From: Shewanella waksmanii ATCC BAA-643
Lineage (GTDB): Bacteria; Pseudomonadota; Gammaproteobacteria; Enterobacterales; Shewanellaceae
Length of the DNA: 64,000 bases
Reading direction: 5' to 3'
NCBI RefSeq assembly: GCF_000518805.1
Contig: NZ_JAEH01000015.1
Coordinates: 42,936-106,935 of the forward strand
The translations under genes were made by a program, and so were the position numbers. Positions 50,934 through 60,487 of the stretch are shown in pieces (positions within the stretch are counted from its first letter, which is position 1; each line of letters starts with the position of its first letter). Below the pieces are notes generated by a model. It was given only the letters and a program-made list of their open reading frames with translations. It searched no databases and had not been told where the DNA came from.

Positions 50934-50960
50934 AAACAGGCGGCATATAGCCGCCTGTTT
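50934..50960 (-). terminator. Terminator-like hairpin after acpP
   Basis: Minus-strand AACAGGCGGC-TATAT-GCCGCCTGTT (50959-50935), a perfect 10-bp GC-rich stem, followed by TTTTTG. It begins 15 bases past the acpP stop and would stop or thin out transcription before fabF. Confidence 0.88.
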
Positions 50961-50974
50961 TCTAGAATTCAGAA

Positions 50975-51208
50975 TTACTGATTCTTTGAAACGTAATCGA
51001 TCGCTGCTTGAACAGTAGTGATCTTTTCTGCTTCTTCATCAGGAATCTCGGTATCAAACTCTTCTTCTAGAGCCATTACCAACTCGACGGTGTCCAGAGA
51101 ATCTGCACCCAAATCGTCTACGAAAGATGCCGCTGGCTTAACGTCTTCTTCGTTAACACCTAGTTGCTCTACAATGATTTTCTTTACACGTTCTTCGATG
51201 TTGCTCAT
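50975..51208 (-). CDS. acpP: Acyl carrier protein
   Basis: A 77-aa acidic carrier of growing acyl chains. The phosphopantetheine Ser is in [10 protein letters not shown] at residue 36-37. Normal length and sequence. It follows fabG by 160 bases, which may contain an extra promoter, as in E. coli. A terminator-like hairpin follows at once. Confidence 0.98.
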   Translation of the reverse strand: MSNIEERVKKIIVEQLGVNEEDVKPAASFVDDLGADSLDTVELVMALEEEFDTEIPDEEAEKITTVQAAIDYVSKNQ

Positions 51209-51368
51209 TAGTTTTCTTTCCTATTCAAATTACGCACTTGCGTAAGATTGCGAGTAGTTTATTCAATTTGACTCACAATGCAAGCTTAAGTTTTGTGGTC
51301 TAACCACGAAGCTTAGGTTTACATTGCCACAAAAACGACTCAATTCAAGTAGTTACCTACCAGATACC

Positions 51369-52115
51369 CTAAACCATGTACATCCCGCCATTTACATGCA
51401 GAGTTTCCCCTGTGATGTAAGCAGCTGAATCCGAGGCTAAAAATAGTACAGCGTTAGCAATCTCTTGCGCCTGACCTAATCTTTCCATCGGAACTTGCGA
51501 CATAATACCTTGTTGCTGCTCTTCAGTCAGCTCATCTGTCATGTCTGTCTGAATAAATCCAGGAGCAATAGCATTCACTGTTATTTGACGAGATGCAACC
51601 TCCTTTGCAAGAGATTTTGTAAATCCAATCAAACCAGCCTTGGCCGCACAATAGTTAGACTGCCCTGGATTACCCATGGAGCCTACCACTGAGCCGATAT
51701 TAATGATCCGACCATTACGCTTTTTCATCATCGGACGCATGACTTGCTTAGACGTACGATACAAAGAAGTGAGGTTAGTATCAATGATATCTGTCCATTC
51801 ATCTTCTTTCATACGCATCAGCAGGTTATCGCGCGTAATACCAGCATTGTTGACTAGAATATCAACATCGCCAGCTTTTTCTTTGATCGAGGCAAATAAT
51901 TGTGCCACTGATTCGCTATCAGTGACATTTAATACCATTCCGTGACCTTTATCACCCAAATAGGCTTGGATAGACTCAGCGCCGCGCTCACTGGTGGCGG
52001 TTCCCACAACAACGGCACCAGCTGAAACGAGTGTTTCGGCAACAGCACGACCAATACCACGGCTTGCACCGGTAACCAATGCAACTTTTCCTGTGAGATC
52101 TAACGTGAAACTCAT
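51369..52115 (-). CDS. fabG: 3-oxoacyl-ACP reductase
   Basis: A 248-aa NADPH reductase from the ATG at 52115, with AAGGAG 5 bases upstream, 10 bases after the fabD stop. Cofactor motif TGASRGIG, NNAGIT, and catalytic S-Y-K with the tyrosine in NYCAAKAG are in place. It reduces beta-ketoacyl-ACP in each elongation cycle. Confidence 0.97.
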   Translation of the reverse strand: MSFTLDLTGKVALVTGASRGIGRAVAETLVSAGAVVVGTATSERGAESIQAYLGDKGHGMVLNVTDSESVAQLFASIKEKAGDVDILVNNAGITRDNLLMRMKEDEWTDIIDTNLTSLYRTSKQVMRPMMKKRNGRIINIGSVVGSMGNPGQSNYCAAKAGLIGFTKSLAKEVASRQITVNAIAPGFIQTDMTDELTEEQQQGIMSQVPMERLGQAQEIANAVLFLASDSAAYITGETLHVNGGMYMV

Positions 52116-52125
52116 GACGGCTCCT

Positions 52126-53052
52126 TTATTCAACCAATGCAGCTACACTAGCTACATCATTAATCGCTTTGCCTTTAAGCGATCGATTAATTCGTTTGCT
52201 TAGCCCAGTAAGTACCTTACCAGGACCAATTTCATAGACGTTCACTACGCCCTGCTCGGCGATTTGGCTAATAGTTTCAGACCACCTAACCGGGCAATAT
52301 AGTTGACGCACAAGCGCATCTTTAATCGCTGCAACATCTTGATTGGTCGCCACGTCAACATTATTAATAATTTGCACTGCAGGTGTTTTAAACTCAATCT
52401 CACCTAGCGCCAGTGCCAACTTCTCTGCAGCGGGTTTCATTAGCTCACAATGCGACGGAACGCTAACAGGCAGCGCGACAGCCATTTTTGCACCGGCGGC
52501 TTTACAAGCATCAGCTGCGCGTTCCACTGCGGCTTTCTCACCCGCAATAACCACTTGGCCTGGACTATTGAAATTAACAGGGCTAACCACAGCACCATTA
52601 GCCGCATCATCACAGGCTTTCTGGATGGCTTCATTATCTAAACCTATAATGGCGTACATCGCACCGGTTCCAGCAGGTACTGCTTGCTGCATTAACTGGC
52701 CGCGTAACTCCACCAACTTAACCGCATCAACAAAATCAATCACACCGCCACAAACAAGTGCAGAGTACTCACCTAAACTGTGCCCGGCTAATACATCTGG
52801 TTTAGCCACACCAGCCGCTTCCAACGCGCGCCATATAGCAACGCTGGCTGTTAATAATGCTGGCTGTGTTTTATCGGTTTCATTTAAACGCTCTACAGGC
52901 CCTTCTTGGACAAGTGCCCAAAGATCATAACCAAGTGCTTCACTCGCCTGTGCGAACGTTTGTGCGACAACTTCATGCTCCGCCGCCAAATCAGCAAGCA
53001 TACCCAAAGCTTGAGAGCCTTGGCCAGGAAATACATATGCCACTTTTTCCAT
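52126..53052 (-). CDS. fabD: Malonyl-CoA:ACP transacylase
   Basis: A 308-aa enzyme that loads malonate on ACP. Active Ser is in GHSLGEYSAL and the catalytic His in SVPSHCELM; the start VAYVFPGQGSQ is typical. AAAGG lies 7 bases upstream of the ATG. Follows fabH by 44 bases. Confidence 0.97.
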   Translation of the reverse strand: MEKVAYVFPGQGSQALGMLADLAAEHEVVAQTFAQASEALGYDLWALVQEGPVERLNETDKTQPALLTASVAIWRALEAAGVAKPDVLAGHSLGEYSALVCGGVIDFVDAVKLVELRGQLMQQAVPAGTGAMYAIIGLDNEAIQKACDDAANGAVVSPVNFNSPGQVVIAGEKAAVERAADACKAAGAKMAVALPVSVPSHCELMKPAAEKLALALGEIEFKTPAVQIINNVDVATNQDVAAIKDALVRQLYCPVRWSETISQIAEQGVVNVYEIGPGKVLTGLSKRINRSLKGKAINDVASVAALVE

Positions 53053-53096
53053 TACGATACCTTTATATACTGTGTTCTATTTTGTTTTAAACAAGC

Positions 53097-54056
53097 TTAA
53101 AAACGTACTAAGGCACTGCCCCACGCAAAACCAGCACCAAATGCTTCTAATAACAACAGCTGACCACGTTGAATACGCCCATCTCTGACCGCTTCATCTA
53201 AGGCAATGGGTACTGAAGCTGCTGAAGTATTACCATGTTTTGCCAATGTCAGTACAACTTTATCTAAGCTCATGTCCAATTTTTTTGCTGTCGCTTTGAT
53301 AATACGGAAATTTGCCTGATGAGGCACTAACCAATCAATCTCTGACTTATCAATTTGGTTAATGCGCAAAGTTTCAGTGACAACATGGGATAATTGCGTT
53401 ACCGCAACTTTGAAAACATCATTGCCTTTCATTGTCATGTAGCCAACAGCTTCTGATGATTCCCCCGCGCGTGGTGGGAAAGAACACTTCAGTAGATCGC
53501 CTTGACTGCCATCAGCATAGATGTGAGTTGAAATAATACCTGGCTCTGTGGTGGCCCCTACAACCGCAGCACCGGCACCATCTCCAAATAAGATAATGGT
53601 CGAGCGGTCTTCTGGTTCACAAAGACGAGACAATACATCAGCGCCAATTACCAATACGTTTTTAGCAGCGCCGGTTTTAACAAACTGGTCTGCAACGCTT
53701 AGCGCATAGACAAACCCTGAGCAAGCAGCGGCAATATCAAAGGCGGGAATGGTTTTCACACCCAACATTGCCTGGATTTCACAGGCTGCGGCTGGAAATG
53801 CATTGCTCGCACTAGTGGTGCCACAAACAATCATGTCGATATCTTGTGGCGTTAAGCCTGCCATTTCTAACGCGTTAAGTGCTGCTTGATAGCCCATGGT
53901 GGCAACAGTTTCATTGTCTGCTGCAATACGGCGCTCTGAAATACCAGTTCGTTCAACAATCCATTGGTCACTGGTTTCGACCATTTGTTCTAAATCTTGA
54001 TTGCTACGCACTTGCGCTGGCAAATAACTGCCAGTACCGAGAATTTTTGTATGCAT
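53097..54056 (-). CDS. fabH: Beta-ketoacyl-ACP synthase III
   Basis: A 319-aa initiating condensing enzyme (acetyl-CoA plus malonyl-ACP). The catalytic triad is Cys in [12 protein letters not shown], His in VPHQANFRI and Asn in HGNTSAAS. No clear Shine-Dalgarno precedes its ATG, and it is 9 bases after the plsX stop, so it may depend on coupling to plsX. Confidence 0.97.
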   Translation of the reverse strand: MHTKILGTGSYLPAQVRSNQDLEQMVETSDQWIVERTGISERRIAADNETVATMGYQAALNALEMAGLTPQDIDMIVCGTTSASNAFPAAACEIQAMLGVKTIPAFDIAAACSGFVYALSVADQFVKTGAAKNVLVIGADVLSRLCEPEDRSTIILFGDGAGAAVVGATTEPGIISTHIYADGSQGDLLKCSFPPRAGESSEAVGYMTMKGNDVFKVAVTQLSHVVTETLRINQIDKSEIDWLVPHQANFRIIKATAKKLDMSLDKVVLTLAKHGNTSAASVPIALDEAVRDGRIQRGQLLLLEAFGAGFAWGSALVRF

Positions 54057-54065
54057 AAGGAGATA

Positions 54066-55094
54066 TCAGCTATTAATGTCTAAAAGAATCGACTCGAGAC
54101 GTTGTTCAATCATCTGCGGAAGCCGACGTTGCGCTTCGGTCACTGCTAAACTAATTGCTTGTATAAAAGCAGCTTCATCGGCGCTTCCATGACTTTTTAC
54201 TGCAATTCCGCGCAATCCTATCAGACTTGCACCATTATAGTGGTCGGGGTTCATCTGATTTAAAACACTATTTATACGTGGCGCAATGAGTTTGGCCATC
54301 AGGCGTACAAAAAAGCCTTGGGTGAGTCCGTGTTTTAATTGATGGACCAAAAGCTTAGCAATGCCTTCAGAAGTCTTAAGGGTAATATTACCGACAAAAC
54401 CGTCACACACTATGACATCGACTTTACCTGAGTAAATGTCATCGCCTTCGATAAAACCTTGGTAATTAATTTGCGGGGTACTTTGTAGCAATTGCCCAGC
54501 TTGCTGCACTTGGTCATTGCCTTTGATCTCTTCAATGCCAACGTTCAGCAACGCCACTTGAGGTTGGCTATTATTGTCAACGGCTTCGCTCAACACTGAG
54601 CCCATAACCGCAAACTGGAATAACGTCTCGCTGCAACAGGACACATTTGCGCCCAAATCTAACAAATAAACCGGTTTACCGTTAACTGACGGTAAGCAAC
54701 TCACCAAAGCAGGTCTATCGATACCTGACAGGGTCTTAAGCAACACTTTTGATATCGCCATCAAGGCACCGGTATTGCCCGCGCTAACACAAGCCTGTGC
54801 CCGTCCATCACGCACCAACTCAATTGCGATACGCATAGAGCTTTGTTTGCGATTACGCAATGCATGTACTGGGCGATCTGACATGGAGACCACTTCGGTG
54901 GTGTGGATCAATTCGATTCGTTGACGGATGTCGTCTTCAGCACCACTTAGCAGTGGACTGATTTGGTCTTGATGACCTACAAGAATAACTTTTAGGAAAG
55001 GATATAAGCGAAGTGCCTGCAAGGTTGCAGGCACTGTGATGTGAGGGCCATGATCGCCCCCCATCGCATCTAACGCAAGCGTCAGATCAGTCAT
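54066..55094 (-). CDS. plsX: PlsX, acyl-ACP:phosphate acyltransferase
   Basis: A 342-aa enzyme producing acyl phosphate for phospholipid synthesis. The starts [12 protein letters not shown] and [11 protein letters not shown] and the later CDGFVGNI are conserved. It is 15 bases downstream of rpmF, as in E. coli. Confidence 0.97.
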   Translation of the reverse strand: MTDLTLALDAMGGDHGPHITVPATLQALRLYPFLKVILVGHQDQISPLLSGAEDDIRQRIELIHTTEVVSMSDRPVHALRNRKQSSMRIAIELVRDGRAQACVSAGNTGALMAISKVLLKTLSGIDRPALVSCLPSVNGKPVYLLDLGANVSCCSETLFQFAVMGSVLSEAVDNNSQPQVALLNVGIEEIKGNDQVQQAGQLLQSTPQINYQGFIEGDDIYSGKVDVIVCDGFVGNITLKTSEGIAKLLVHQLKHGLTQGFFVRLMAKLIAPRINSVLNQMNPDHYNGASLIGLRGIAVKSHGSADEAAFIQAISLAVTEAQRRLPQMIEQRLESILLDINS

Positions 55095-55109
55095 TAAGAA
55101 ATCAACAAA

Positions 55110-55280
55110 TTACTTGTTGATAACCTTTTGACCACGGTAGAAACCGTCCGCAGTCACGTTGTGACGACGGTGTAGTTCACCACTCGTTGCATCCACAGAT
55201 AGTTGAGCAGTGCTCAATGCATCGTGTGAACGGCGCATACCGCGCTTTGAACGAGATTTTTTATTCTGTTGTACAGCCAT
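55110..55280 (-). CDS. rpmF: 50S ribosomal protein L32
   Basis: A 56-aa basic ribosomal protein; stop at 55110-55112 and ATG at 55280. The translation begins [20 protein letters not shown] and ends in [10 protein letters not shown], a typical L32 with no zinc cysteines. AGGAGAC is 7 bases upstream. The upstream yceD frame, which has no stop at its usual place, runs 67 bases into it in another frame. Confidence 0.97.
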   Translation of the reverse strand: MAVQQNKKSRSKRGMRRSHDALSTAQLSVDATSGELHRRHNVTADGFYRGQKVINK

Positions 55281-55822
55281 TTGACCTGTCTCCTAGATTG
55301 CTTGCTCTTCAGTTTTTCTAACACTGCAAACGGATTTGGACGCTCCTCTTGAGCGGGTTCAATCTCGCCTACGACTATATCTTGATCACCTTTGCTGCAA
55401 TTTTCATCAGCATGCATTGGGATCAAAGGCATAGCGACTATCAATTCATCTTCAATCAATTGATGCAGACGAACTTCACCTATCTCATTGCACTCAATAG
55501 GGTCATACGCATCCGGGAGCTCATCGATTTCTGCCTCAGTCCCGCAAGGGCTAAAACAAAAGTCGACCGTAACCTCCGTGGTAAATAGCGTCATGCAGCG
55601 TTGACAATTCAGAGTGAGCTCCGTCACAGCCTTCCCTTTCAGGTAGACTATCCCCTGTATATCTACACCACATTCAAGCGACACTGCCACTTCGGAACAG
55701 TCGCCGGCACATAACTCATTTAATCGTTTCAGCTGCGTACCAGGAATCAAGCCTTCATAAGAAGCCTTGCTCGCTGCCGCGCGTGTTGGATCAATTGAAA
55801 CCGGTATCTTTACTGTTTGCAT
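55214..55822 (-). CDS. yceD: YceD (DUF177), overlapping rpmF
   Basis: A 202-aa protein. The first 175 residues match the usual YceD length (173 in E. coli): [10 protein letters not shown] carries the CxxC pair and [13 protein letters not shown] is the usual end. The frame then lacks a stop and goes on 27 residues ([14 protein letters not shown]...) into rpmF. The nearby TAG just before GGAGAC is out of frame by two bases. YceD has been linked to 23S rRNA processing in E. coli and plants. The extension is either a real overlap or the mark of a small indel. First gene of the yceD-rpmF-plsX-fab operon. Confidence 0.85.
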   Translation of the reverse strand: MQTVKIPVSIDPTRAAASKASYEGLIPGTQLKRLNELCAGDCSEVAVSLECGVDIQGIVYLKGKAVTELTLNCQRCMTLFTTEVTVDFCFSPCGTEAEIDELPDAYDPIECNEIGEVRLHQLIEDELIVAMPLIPMHADENCSKGDQDIVVGEIEPAQEERPNPFAVLEKLKSKQSRRQVKWLYNRIKNLVQSAVCAVHTMH

Positions 55823-56180
55823 AAGGCGCGCATATTATAGTTTGAATTACTCAGAGTCAAAGGAAAATTTATCCCTATCAATGATCGAGTTAACGATTCC
55901 TTTAAAACTGACCCTGACATCAAAAATTAGTCGGAGCAAAATTCTACCCAAGCGTACCGAGATACTCAAGCCCCAAAGCCGCTAAATAAGTACGATTCGG
56001 TTAAAATTTCGCTATATAAAGCACAGATAGTCAGCAGTTAATCAACTACGGAGATTTCCAGCCTATCAACAAGTTTAGCTAAGCTGTTATTTTTGTCATC
56101 ATCGAGACTGCCAATATCGAATAATTAGTGGCAATATTAGCCTCAAACTTTCTGACACTGATAATAAACAGGCTCATTTC
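55823..56180. promoter_or_regulatory. Divergent promoter region, yceD and yceF
   Basis: 358 bases, AT-rich. No gene, repeat or hairpin that I can support. It must hold the promoters of the fatty-acid operon and of yceF. No FadR- or FabR-like site stands out. Confidence 0.35.
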
Positions 56181-56768
56181 ATGGCTGCATCAATCATTTT
56201 GGCTTCAACCTCACCTTTCAGAAAAGCGTTGCTGGAAAAGTTACAGATAAGCTTTGACACTTTCGCGCCAGAGGTTGATGAATCACCGCTATCAGGAGAA
56301 AGCGCTGAGCAGTTAGTGGCCAGATTGGCCCGTGCTAAAGCGCAAGCTGCAAATGGCCACTTTAATAGCGGTTTGGTTATAGGCTCAGACCAAGTCGCGG
56401 TAATTGATGGTCAAATCATCGGCAAGCCGCATACTGAGACCAATGCATGCAAACAACTGCAAGCGGCCTCAGGCAAACATGTCACCTTTTATACCGGCCT
56501 GTCCCTATACAATCTTGCCACCCAACAGAGCCAAACGCTGGTAGAGCCTTTCGATGTGCACTTTAGAACGTTAAGTGACCAACAGATTGCTGCTTACGTT
56601 CGTAAAGAGCAGCCACTGTATTGTGCTGGCAGTTTTAAGTGCGAAGGACTAGGCATTGCATTGTTTGAACGTTTAGAGGGCAAGGACCCAAATACCTTAA
56701 TCGGTCTGCCTTTGATCAGTTTGATATCGCTATTGGCAAATGAAGGCGTTGATATTCTCACCCATTAA
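56181..56768 (+). CDS. yceF: Maf-family nucleotide pyrophosphatase (YceF type)
   Basis: A 195-aa hydrolase. Motifs [34 protein letters not shown] and GKPHT are those of the YceF branch, which acts on m7GTP. The position next to yceD, rpmF and rluC is as in E. coli, but the direction is divergent from yceD, as there. Confidence 0.93.
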   Translation: MAASIILASTSPFRKALLEKLQISFDTFAPEVDESPLSGESAEQLVARLARAKAQAANGHFNSGLVIGSDQVAVIDGQIIGKPHTETNACKQLQAASGKHVTFYTGLSLYNLATQQSQTLVEPFDVHFRTLSDQQIAAYVRKEQPLYCAGSFKCEGLGIALFERLEGKDPNTLIGLPLISLISLLANEGVDILTH

Positions 56769-56905
56769 GCCAAGCAGATTTAAGCCACGCAAGTGCTGAC
56801 TATGGTCTAAAATTAAGCTAACAATAATCGCTGCATTACTACCACTAGATTGACCATCTGGTTTCAATATTTTGTTTATGTGCAGCTTTTTTTAATAGCA
56901 GGGTT

Positions 56906-58249
56906 ATGACCGATACAGAAGAAGCGCTGGCATTGTTAGCCGCGCCATGTACAGACGAACGATTTTTCCAACGCGCGCTTAAAGCACTGGCTCTGGTGAC
57001 TCAATGTCGCTGGGCTGCGTTTGGACGTCCAGCACAAACGCCGGGAAAAGCAGAAGTCATTGCCTTTTGCGATTTAAAGCAAGCGGTACCTGGTTTTCAG
57101 TTTGATCTTAAAGGCTCACCCTGCGAAACCATCTACCAGTTACGCTACCCCGATACCCATATTTTGTATCACAGCAACCTACAACAACACTTTCCTGATT
57201 TTCAGCTCATTAAAGATTTAGGCGCGCAGAGCTATCAGGCTGAGCTGATATTAGACGACGATGGTAAACCATTAGGCCACATATTAGTCATGGACCCGTT
57301 GCCACAAACAACGTCTGTGAAGTCGAATGAATTTTTTAGATTATTAGCCCAACGAATTGGTGTTGAGTACAAGCGGCTCCTTATGAGACAGCAACTCAAC
57401 ATGCACCAAGAGATCATTGCCACTACTCAACACTTAATGTCATTTGTAAGCGACAGTTTTGAGTATCAAATCATATCTCAGGGGTATGAAACACTATTTG
57501 GGCTGCCTCGCGAGAAGATCATCGGACAGCACGTCGCTGACATTCATGGCAAGGAGATATTTGAAACGCGGCTAAGGCCACTGCTAGAGCGTAGCCTAAA
57601 TGGCGAGACGGTGAATACCGAAACCGTCATTCAGCCGCCAAACTTAAATCACCCTATTTACTTAAACGTATTGCATACGCCCTTTTTAAATGAGCAAGGT
57701 AAAGCCACTGGTGTCATTATCTCCGCCCACAACATTACCAAGCTCAATCAATTGCAAAAGCAAACAGAGTACTTGGCCTATCATGACAGTTTAACCGGGT
57801 TACCTAACCGGCTGTCGCTATTTAATCACCTTAGCCAGTTGCTCCCGATCTCATCCCCACAGCGAGTCGCTGTGATCTACTTAGATTTGGATGAGTTTAA
57901 GTTGGTTAACGACCAACATGGCCACCATGGTGGCGATCAGATCCTTAGCCAAGTTGGCCGTATTATCGCAGAGCAACTGCAGCAGCATGATTTTGCCGCC
58001 CGAATTGGTGGCGATGAGTTCGTGATTGTTAAACATTTTGAGTCGCACATGGATACTGATGAGATGTTAAAGCATCAATTGGCGCAATTAGTCAGTGTGA
58101 TGCAACAATTGCAGCTGGGCGATCAATCTCTACCGATAAATGCGAGTTGGGGAATACATTGGGTGAACGAAAATGAAAACGACGTATCAACACTGCTAAG
58201 CAATGCCGATACGCGTATGTATCAAAACAAGCGAGCTAAAGTTCTGTAA
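56906..58249 (+). CDS. GAF-PAS-GGDEF diguanylate cyclase
   Basis: A 447-aa soluble protein. Order: a GAF-like sensor (about 20-150), PAS (about 170-280), and GGDEF (about 285-447) with the catalytic GGDEF at 368-372 intact. It should make c-di-GMP from GTP. The inhibitory RxxD site usually 8-5 residues before is QQHD (Gln359 for Arg), so feedback inhibition may be lost. No EAL domain. Signal unknown. Confidence 0.92.
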   Translation: MTDTEEALALLAAPCTDERFFQRALKALALVTQCRWAAFGRPAQTPGKAEVIAFCDLKQAVPGFQFDLKGSPCETIYQLRYPDTHILYHSNLQQHFPDFQLIKDLGAQSYQAELILDDDGKPLGHILVMDPLPQTTSVKSNEFFRLLAQRIGVEYKRLLMRQQLNMHQEIIATTQHLMSFVSDSFEYQIISQGYETLFGLPREKIIGQHVADIHGKEIFETRLRPLLERSLNGETVNTETVIQPPNLNHPIYLNVLHTPFLNEQGKATGVIISAHNITKLNQLQKQTEYLAYHDSLTGLPNRLSLFNHLSQLLPISSPQRVAVIYLDLDEFKLVNDQHGHHGGDQILSQVGRIIAEQLQQHDFAARIGGDEFVIVKHFESHMDTDEMLKHQLAQLVSVMQQLQLGDQSLPINASWGIHWVNENENDVSTLLSNADTRMYQNKRAKVL

Positions 58250-58288
58250 TAGCAACAACGGCCAAGCTCAGCATTAATAACAGTATGA

Positions 58289-58942
58289 TTAAGCGGCGAG
58301 AATAACATCCAACAATTGCATAGGCGCATCCACAATCGCCTTGGGTGCAACTGTAGCTAACTTATCGCGACTATGGGCACCGTAACTTACCCCAATAGCA
58401 TCTATGCCAGCACTGTGTGCCATGTTCATATCATGCACAGAGTCACCAATCATTACTGCGCGCGCTGCCGGTACGTCAAGCTGAAGTAATAATTGCTGTA
58501 ACATTTGCGGATGGGGCTTACTTTTTGCTTCATCAGCGCAGCGACTAGCAACAAAATGCTGTCCAAGTCCGGTAGCACTTAACACTCTATCTAGGCCCGC
58601 ACGCGCTTTTCCTGTGGCAACGGCCAACTGATGATCTGCCGCCTTGAGTTGCAGCAACACCTGTTCAGCACCGGAGAAAAGTGGGCTAGGCATTTTATTT
58701 AGTGACAAATATTGCTGGCGATAAACATCAACCATCTGCTGGCGCAGTTCATTGTCAGCATGAGGATGTAACACGTTTAACGCTTCTTGCATCGATAAGC
58801 CAATAATATCTCGCACAGCCTGCTCACTGGGCTCAATGACCTCTAACGTGCGGGCAGTTTGCTGCATACAGGCAACAATTTTACCAACCGAATCCATTAA
58901 GGTGCCATCCCAGTCAAAAATCACTAAATCATACTGCTTCAT
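58289..58942 (-). CDS. HAD hydrolase, phosphoglycolate phosphatase-like
   Basis: A 217-aa phosphatase of the haloacid dehalogenase family. Motif I FDWDGTLMDS, motif II in AVATGKARAG, the Lys in SKPHPQM and motif IV MIGDSVHDMNMA are intact. Its start overlaps the rluC stop by 4 bases (ATGA), so the two are coupled. The substrate is not shown; Gph-like enzymes are one candidate. Confidence 0.9.
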   Translation of the reverse strand: MKQYDLVIFDWDGTLMDSVGKIVACMQQTARTLEVIEPSEQAVRDIIGLSMQEALNVLHPHADNELRQQMVDVYRQQYLSLNKMPSPLFSGAEQVLLQLKAADHQLAVATGKARAGLDRVLSATGLGQHFVASRCADEAKSKPHPQMLQQLLLQLDVPAARAVMIGDSVHDMNMAHSAGIDAIGVSYGAHSRDKLATVAPKAIVDAPMQLLDVILAA

Positions 58943-59898
58943 AGGGCGAGCAACTTAGTTAATAGTTGCTGCAGCGGTTTATCCATGGGCGCTTTAACCT
59001 GCATCACCTCTTCGGTCACCGGGTGGGTGAAACGAAGTTGTGCAGCATGTAAAAATAATCGATTTAAACCTAGTGCACGCATACTGTCATCAAACTTTTG
59101 CTCGCTGTACTTTTCATCGCAAGCGATAGGATGACCAGCATATTGACAGTGAACACGAATCTGATGCGTTCTTCCCGTGACAGGGCTAGCTTGAACCAAG
59201 GTAGCACCTTGATATCGTTGTTGGATTTTAAAGCGCGTTTCTGAAGGTTTACCTTCTTGGTTGACCCGTACGATGCGCTCACCAGATTTCAACGTTAATT
59301 TCAGTAGCGGCGCATTAATCATTTTGACGTGTTTTTGCCAATCACCACGCACGAGTGCCAGGTAATCTTTTTGCATCTTTTTATAACGCAGCTGGTCATG
59401 AAGATGTTTTAGGGCGCTGCGCTTTTTGGCAATCAGTAGTACGCCAGAGGTTTCTTTGTCTAAGCGATGCACAAGTTCAAGGAACTTTTGCTGCGGACGT
59501 AGCGAGCGCATCGCTTCAATCACACCAAAATCAACACCACTACCGCCGTGAACGGCGATGCCAGACGGCTTATTCAGTACAATAATCGCCTTATCTTCAA
59601 ATATGATGCGTTCTTCTAACTGAGCCACTTTTGTCAACTTGGCATTAGGCGCTGGTTTATCATCACCTTTAGAGACTCGCACAGGCGGAATACGGACGAT
59701 GTCACCGTCTTGCAATTTATACTCTGGTTTGATGCGCTTTTTATTAACTCTGACCTCACCCTTACGAATGATCCGGTAGATCATGCTTTTGGGCACACCT
59801 TTGAGTTTGGTTAATAAAAAATTATCGATGCGTTGTTCAACATGGTCTTCATCAATAGTAACCAGTTGCACTTTAAGGTTGGATTGTTCGTTATTCAT
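58939..59898 (-). CDS. rluC: RluC, 23S rRNA pseudouridine synthase
   Basis: A 319-aa enzyme making pseudouridines 955, 2504 and 2580 in E. coli numbering. N-terminal S4 domain (DNFLLTKLKGVPKSMIYR), catalytic Asp in HRLDKETSG, and the conserved GRTHQIRVH. Divergent from rne, as in E. coli, and coupled to the HAD gene downstream. Confidence 0.96.
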   Translation of the reverse strand: MNNEQSNLKVQLVTIDEDHVEQRIDNFLLTKLKGVPKSMIYRIIRKGEVRVNKKRIKPEYKLQDGDIVRIPPVRVSKGDDKPAPNAKLTKVAQLEERIIFEDKAIIVLNKPSGIAVHGGSGVDFGVIEAMRSLRPQQKFLELVHRLDKETSGVLLIAKKRSALKHLHDQLRYKKMQKDYLALVRGDWQKHVKMINAPLLKLTLKSGERIVRVNQEGKPSETRFKIQQRYQGATLVQASPVTGRTHQIRVHCQYAGHPIACDEKYSEQKFDDSMRALGLNRLFLHAAQLRFTHPVTEEVMQVKAPMDKPLQQLLTKLLAL

Positions 59899-60487
59899 GC
59901 TACGCCTTGCCTTTTGCTAGACGCGCATTGTACATCAACAATAACTTTTGTGCCTTTCCATTTGCTGATTTTATAGATTATTGCTATATTTCCACGGCAG
60001 TTGGGGATAATGAGTGAATAAAGTGTTCACAAACCCACAACTCAAAGGCGAAAAAACGGAGACTAAAAGTCTTTTTATTATGTCGCAAATGATTGATTTG
60101 CAGGTCGTTATTTAATATAAAACCGAAAAAACGAGTTTTAACGGCTAAACAAAATAAAAAGCCACATAGAGTGTGGTTTCTCCGTCAATGCCTCCCAAAA
60201 ATTCGAAGATTAATTTTAACTAGTCGTCAGACAAACACTTTCGATTTTTGGCATTACTGGAACGTACATTAGAATTTATGGGGTTGGTTGACGTTTTACA
60301 ACGAATTCCTTGTTTTTATAAACTTTAAAAATTAAGCCATAAATAGGATGCGACACGCAGCGAATGCGTCTAACTTTATCAGCGCACCTTTGCCTAGAGC
60401 CCTGCCGCGAGGCGGAGATATGCTCTTGGGCCCGTAATGCACCGAAAATTTGTCTGGTGACCCTCATTTAAGAAGAATGACGTCATC
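59899..60487 (+). promoter_or_regulatory. rne leader and rne/rluC divergent promoters
   Basis: 589 bases without a gene. In E. coli the 361-base rne leader lets RNase E cut its own message; the same is likely here. The 3' part (about 60340-60450) contains GC-rich inverted stretches such as GAGCCCTGCCGCGAGGCGG, suited to structure. The AT-rich middle (60110-60340) may hold promoters. A five-codon frame (60477-60491) with its TGA overlapping the rne ATG sits at the end. Confidence 0.55.

Noticed and set aside
52343..52930. 195-codon open frame on the plus strand across fabD
   Set aside because: Antisense shadow of a high-identity essential gene; Ala/Ser/Thr-rich without motif.
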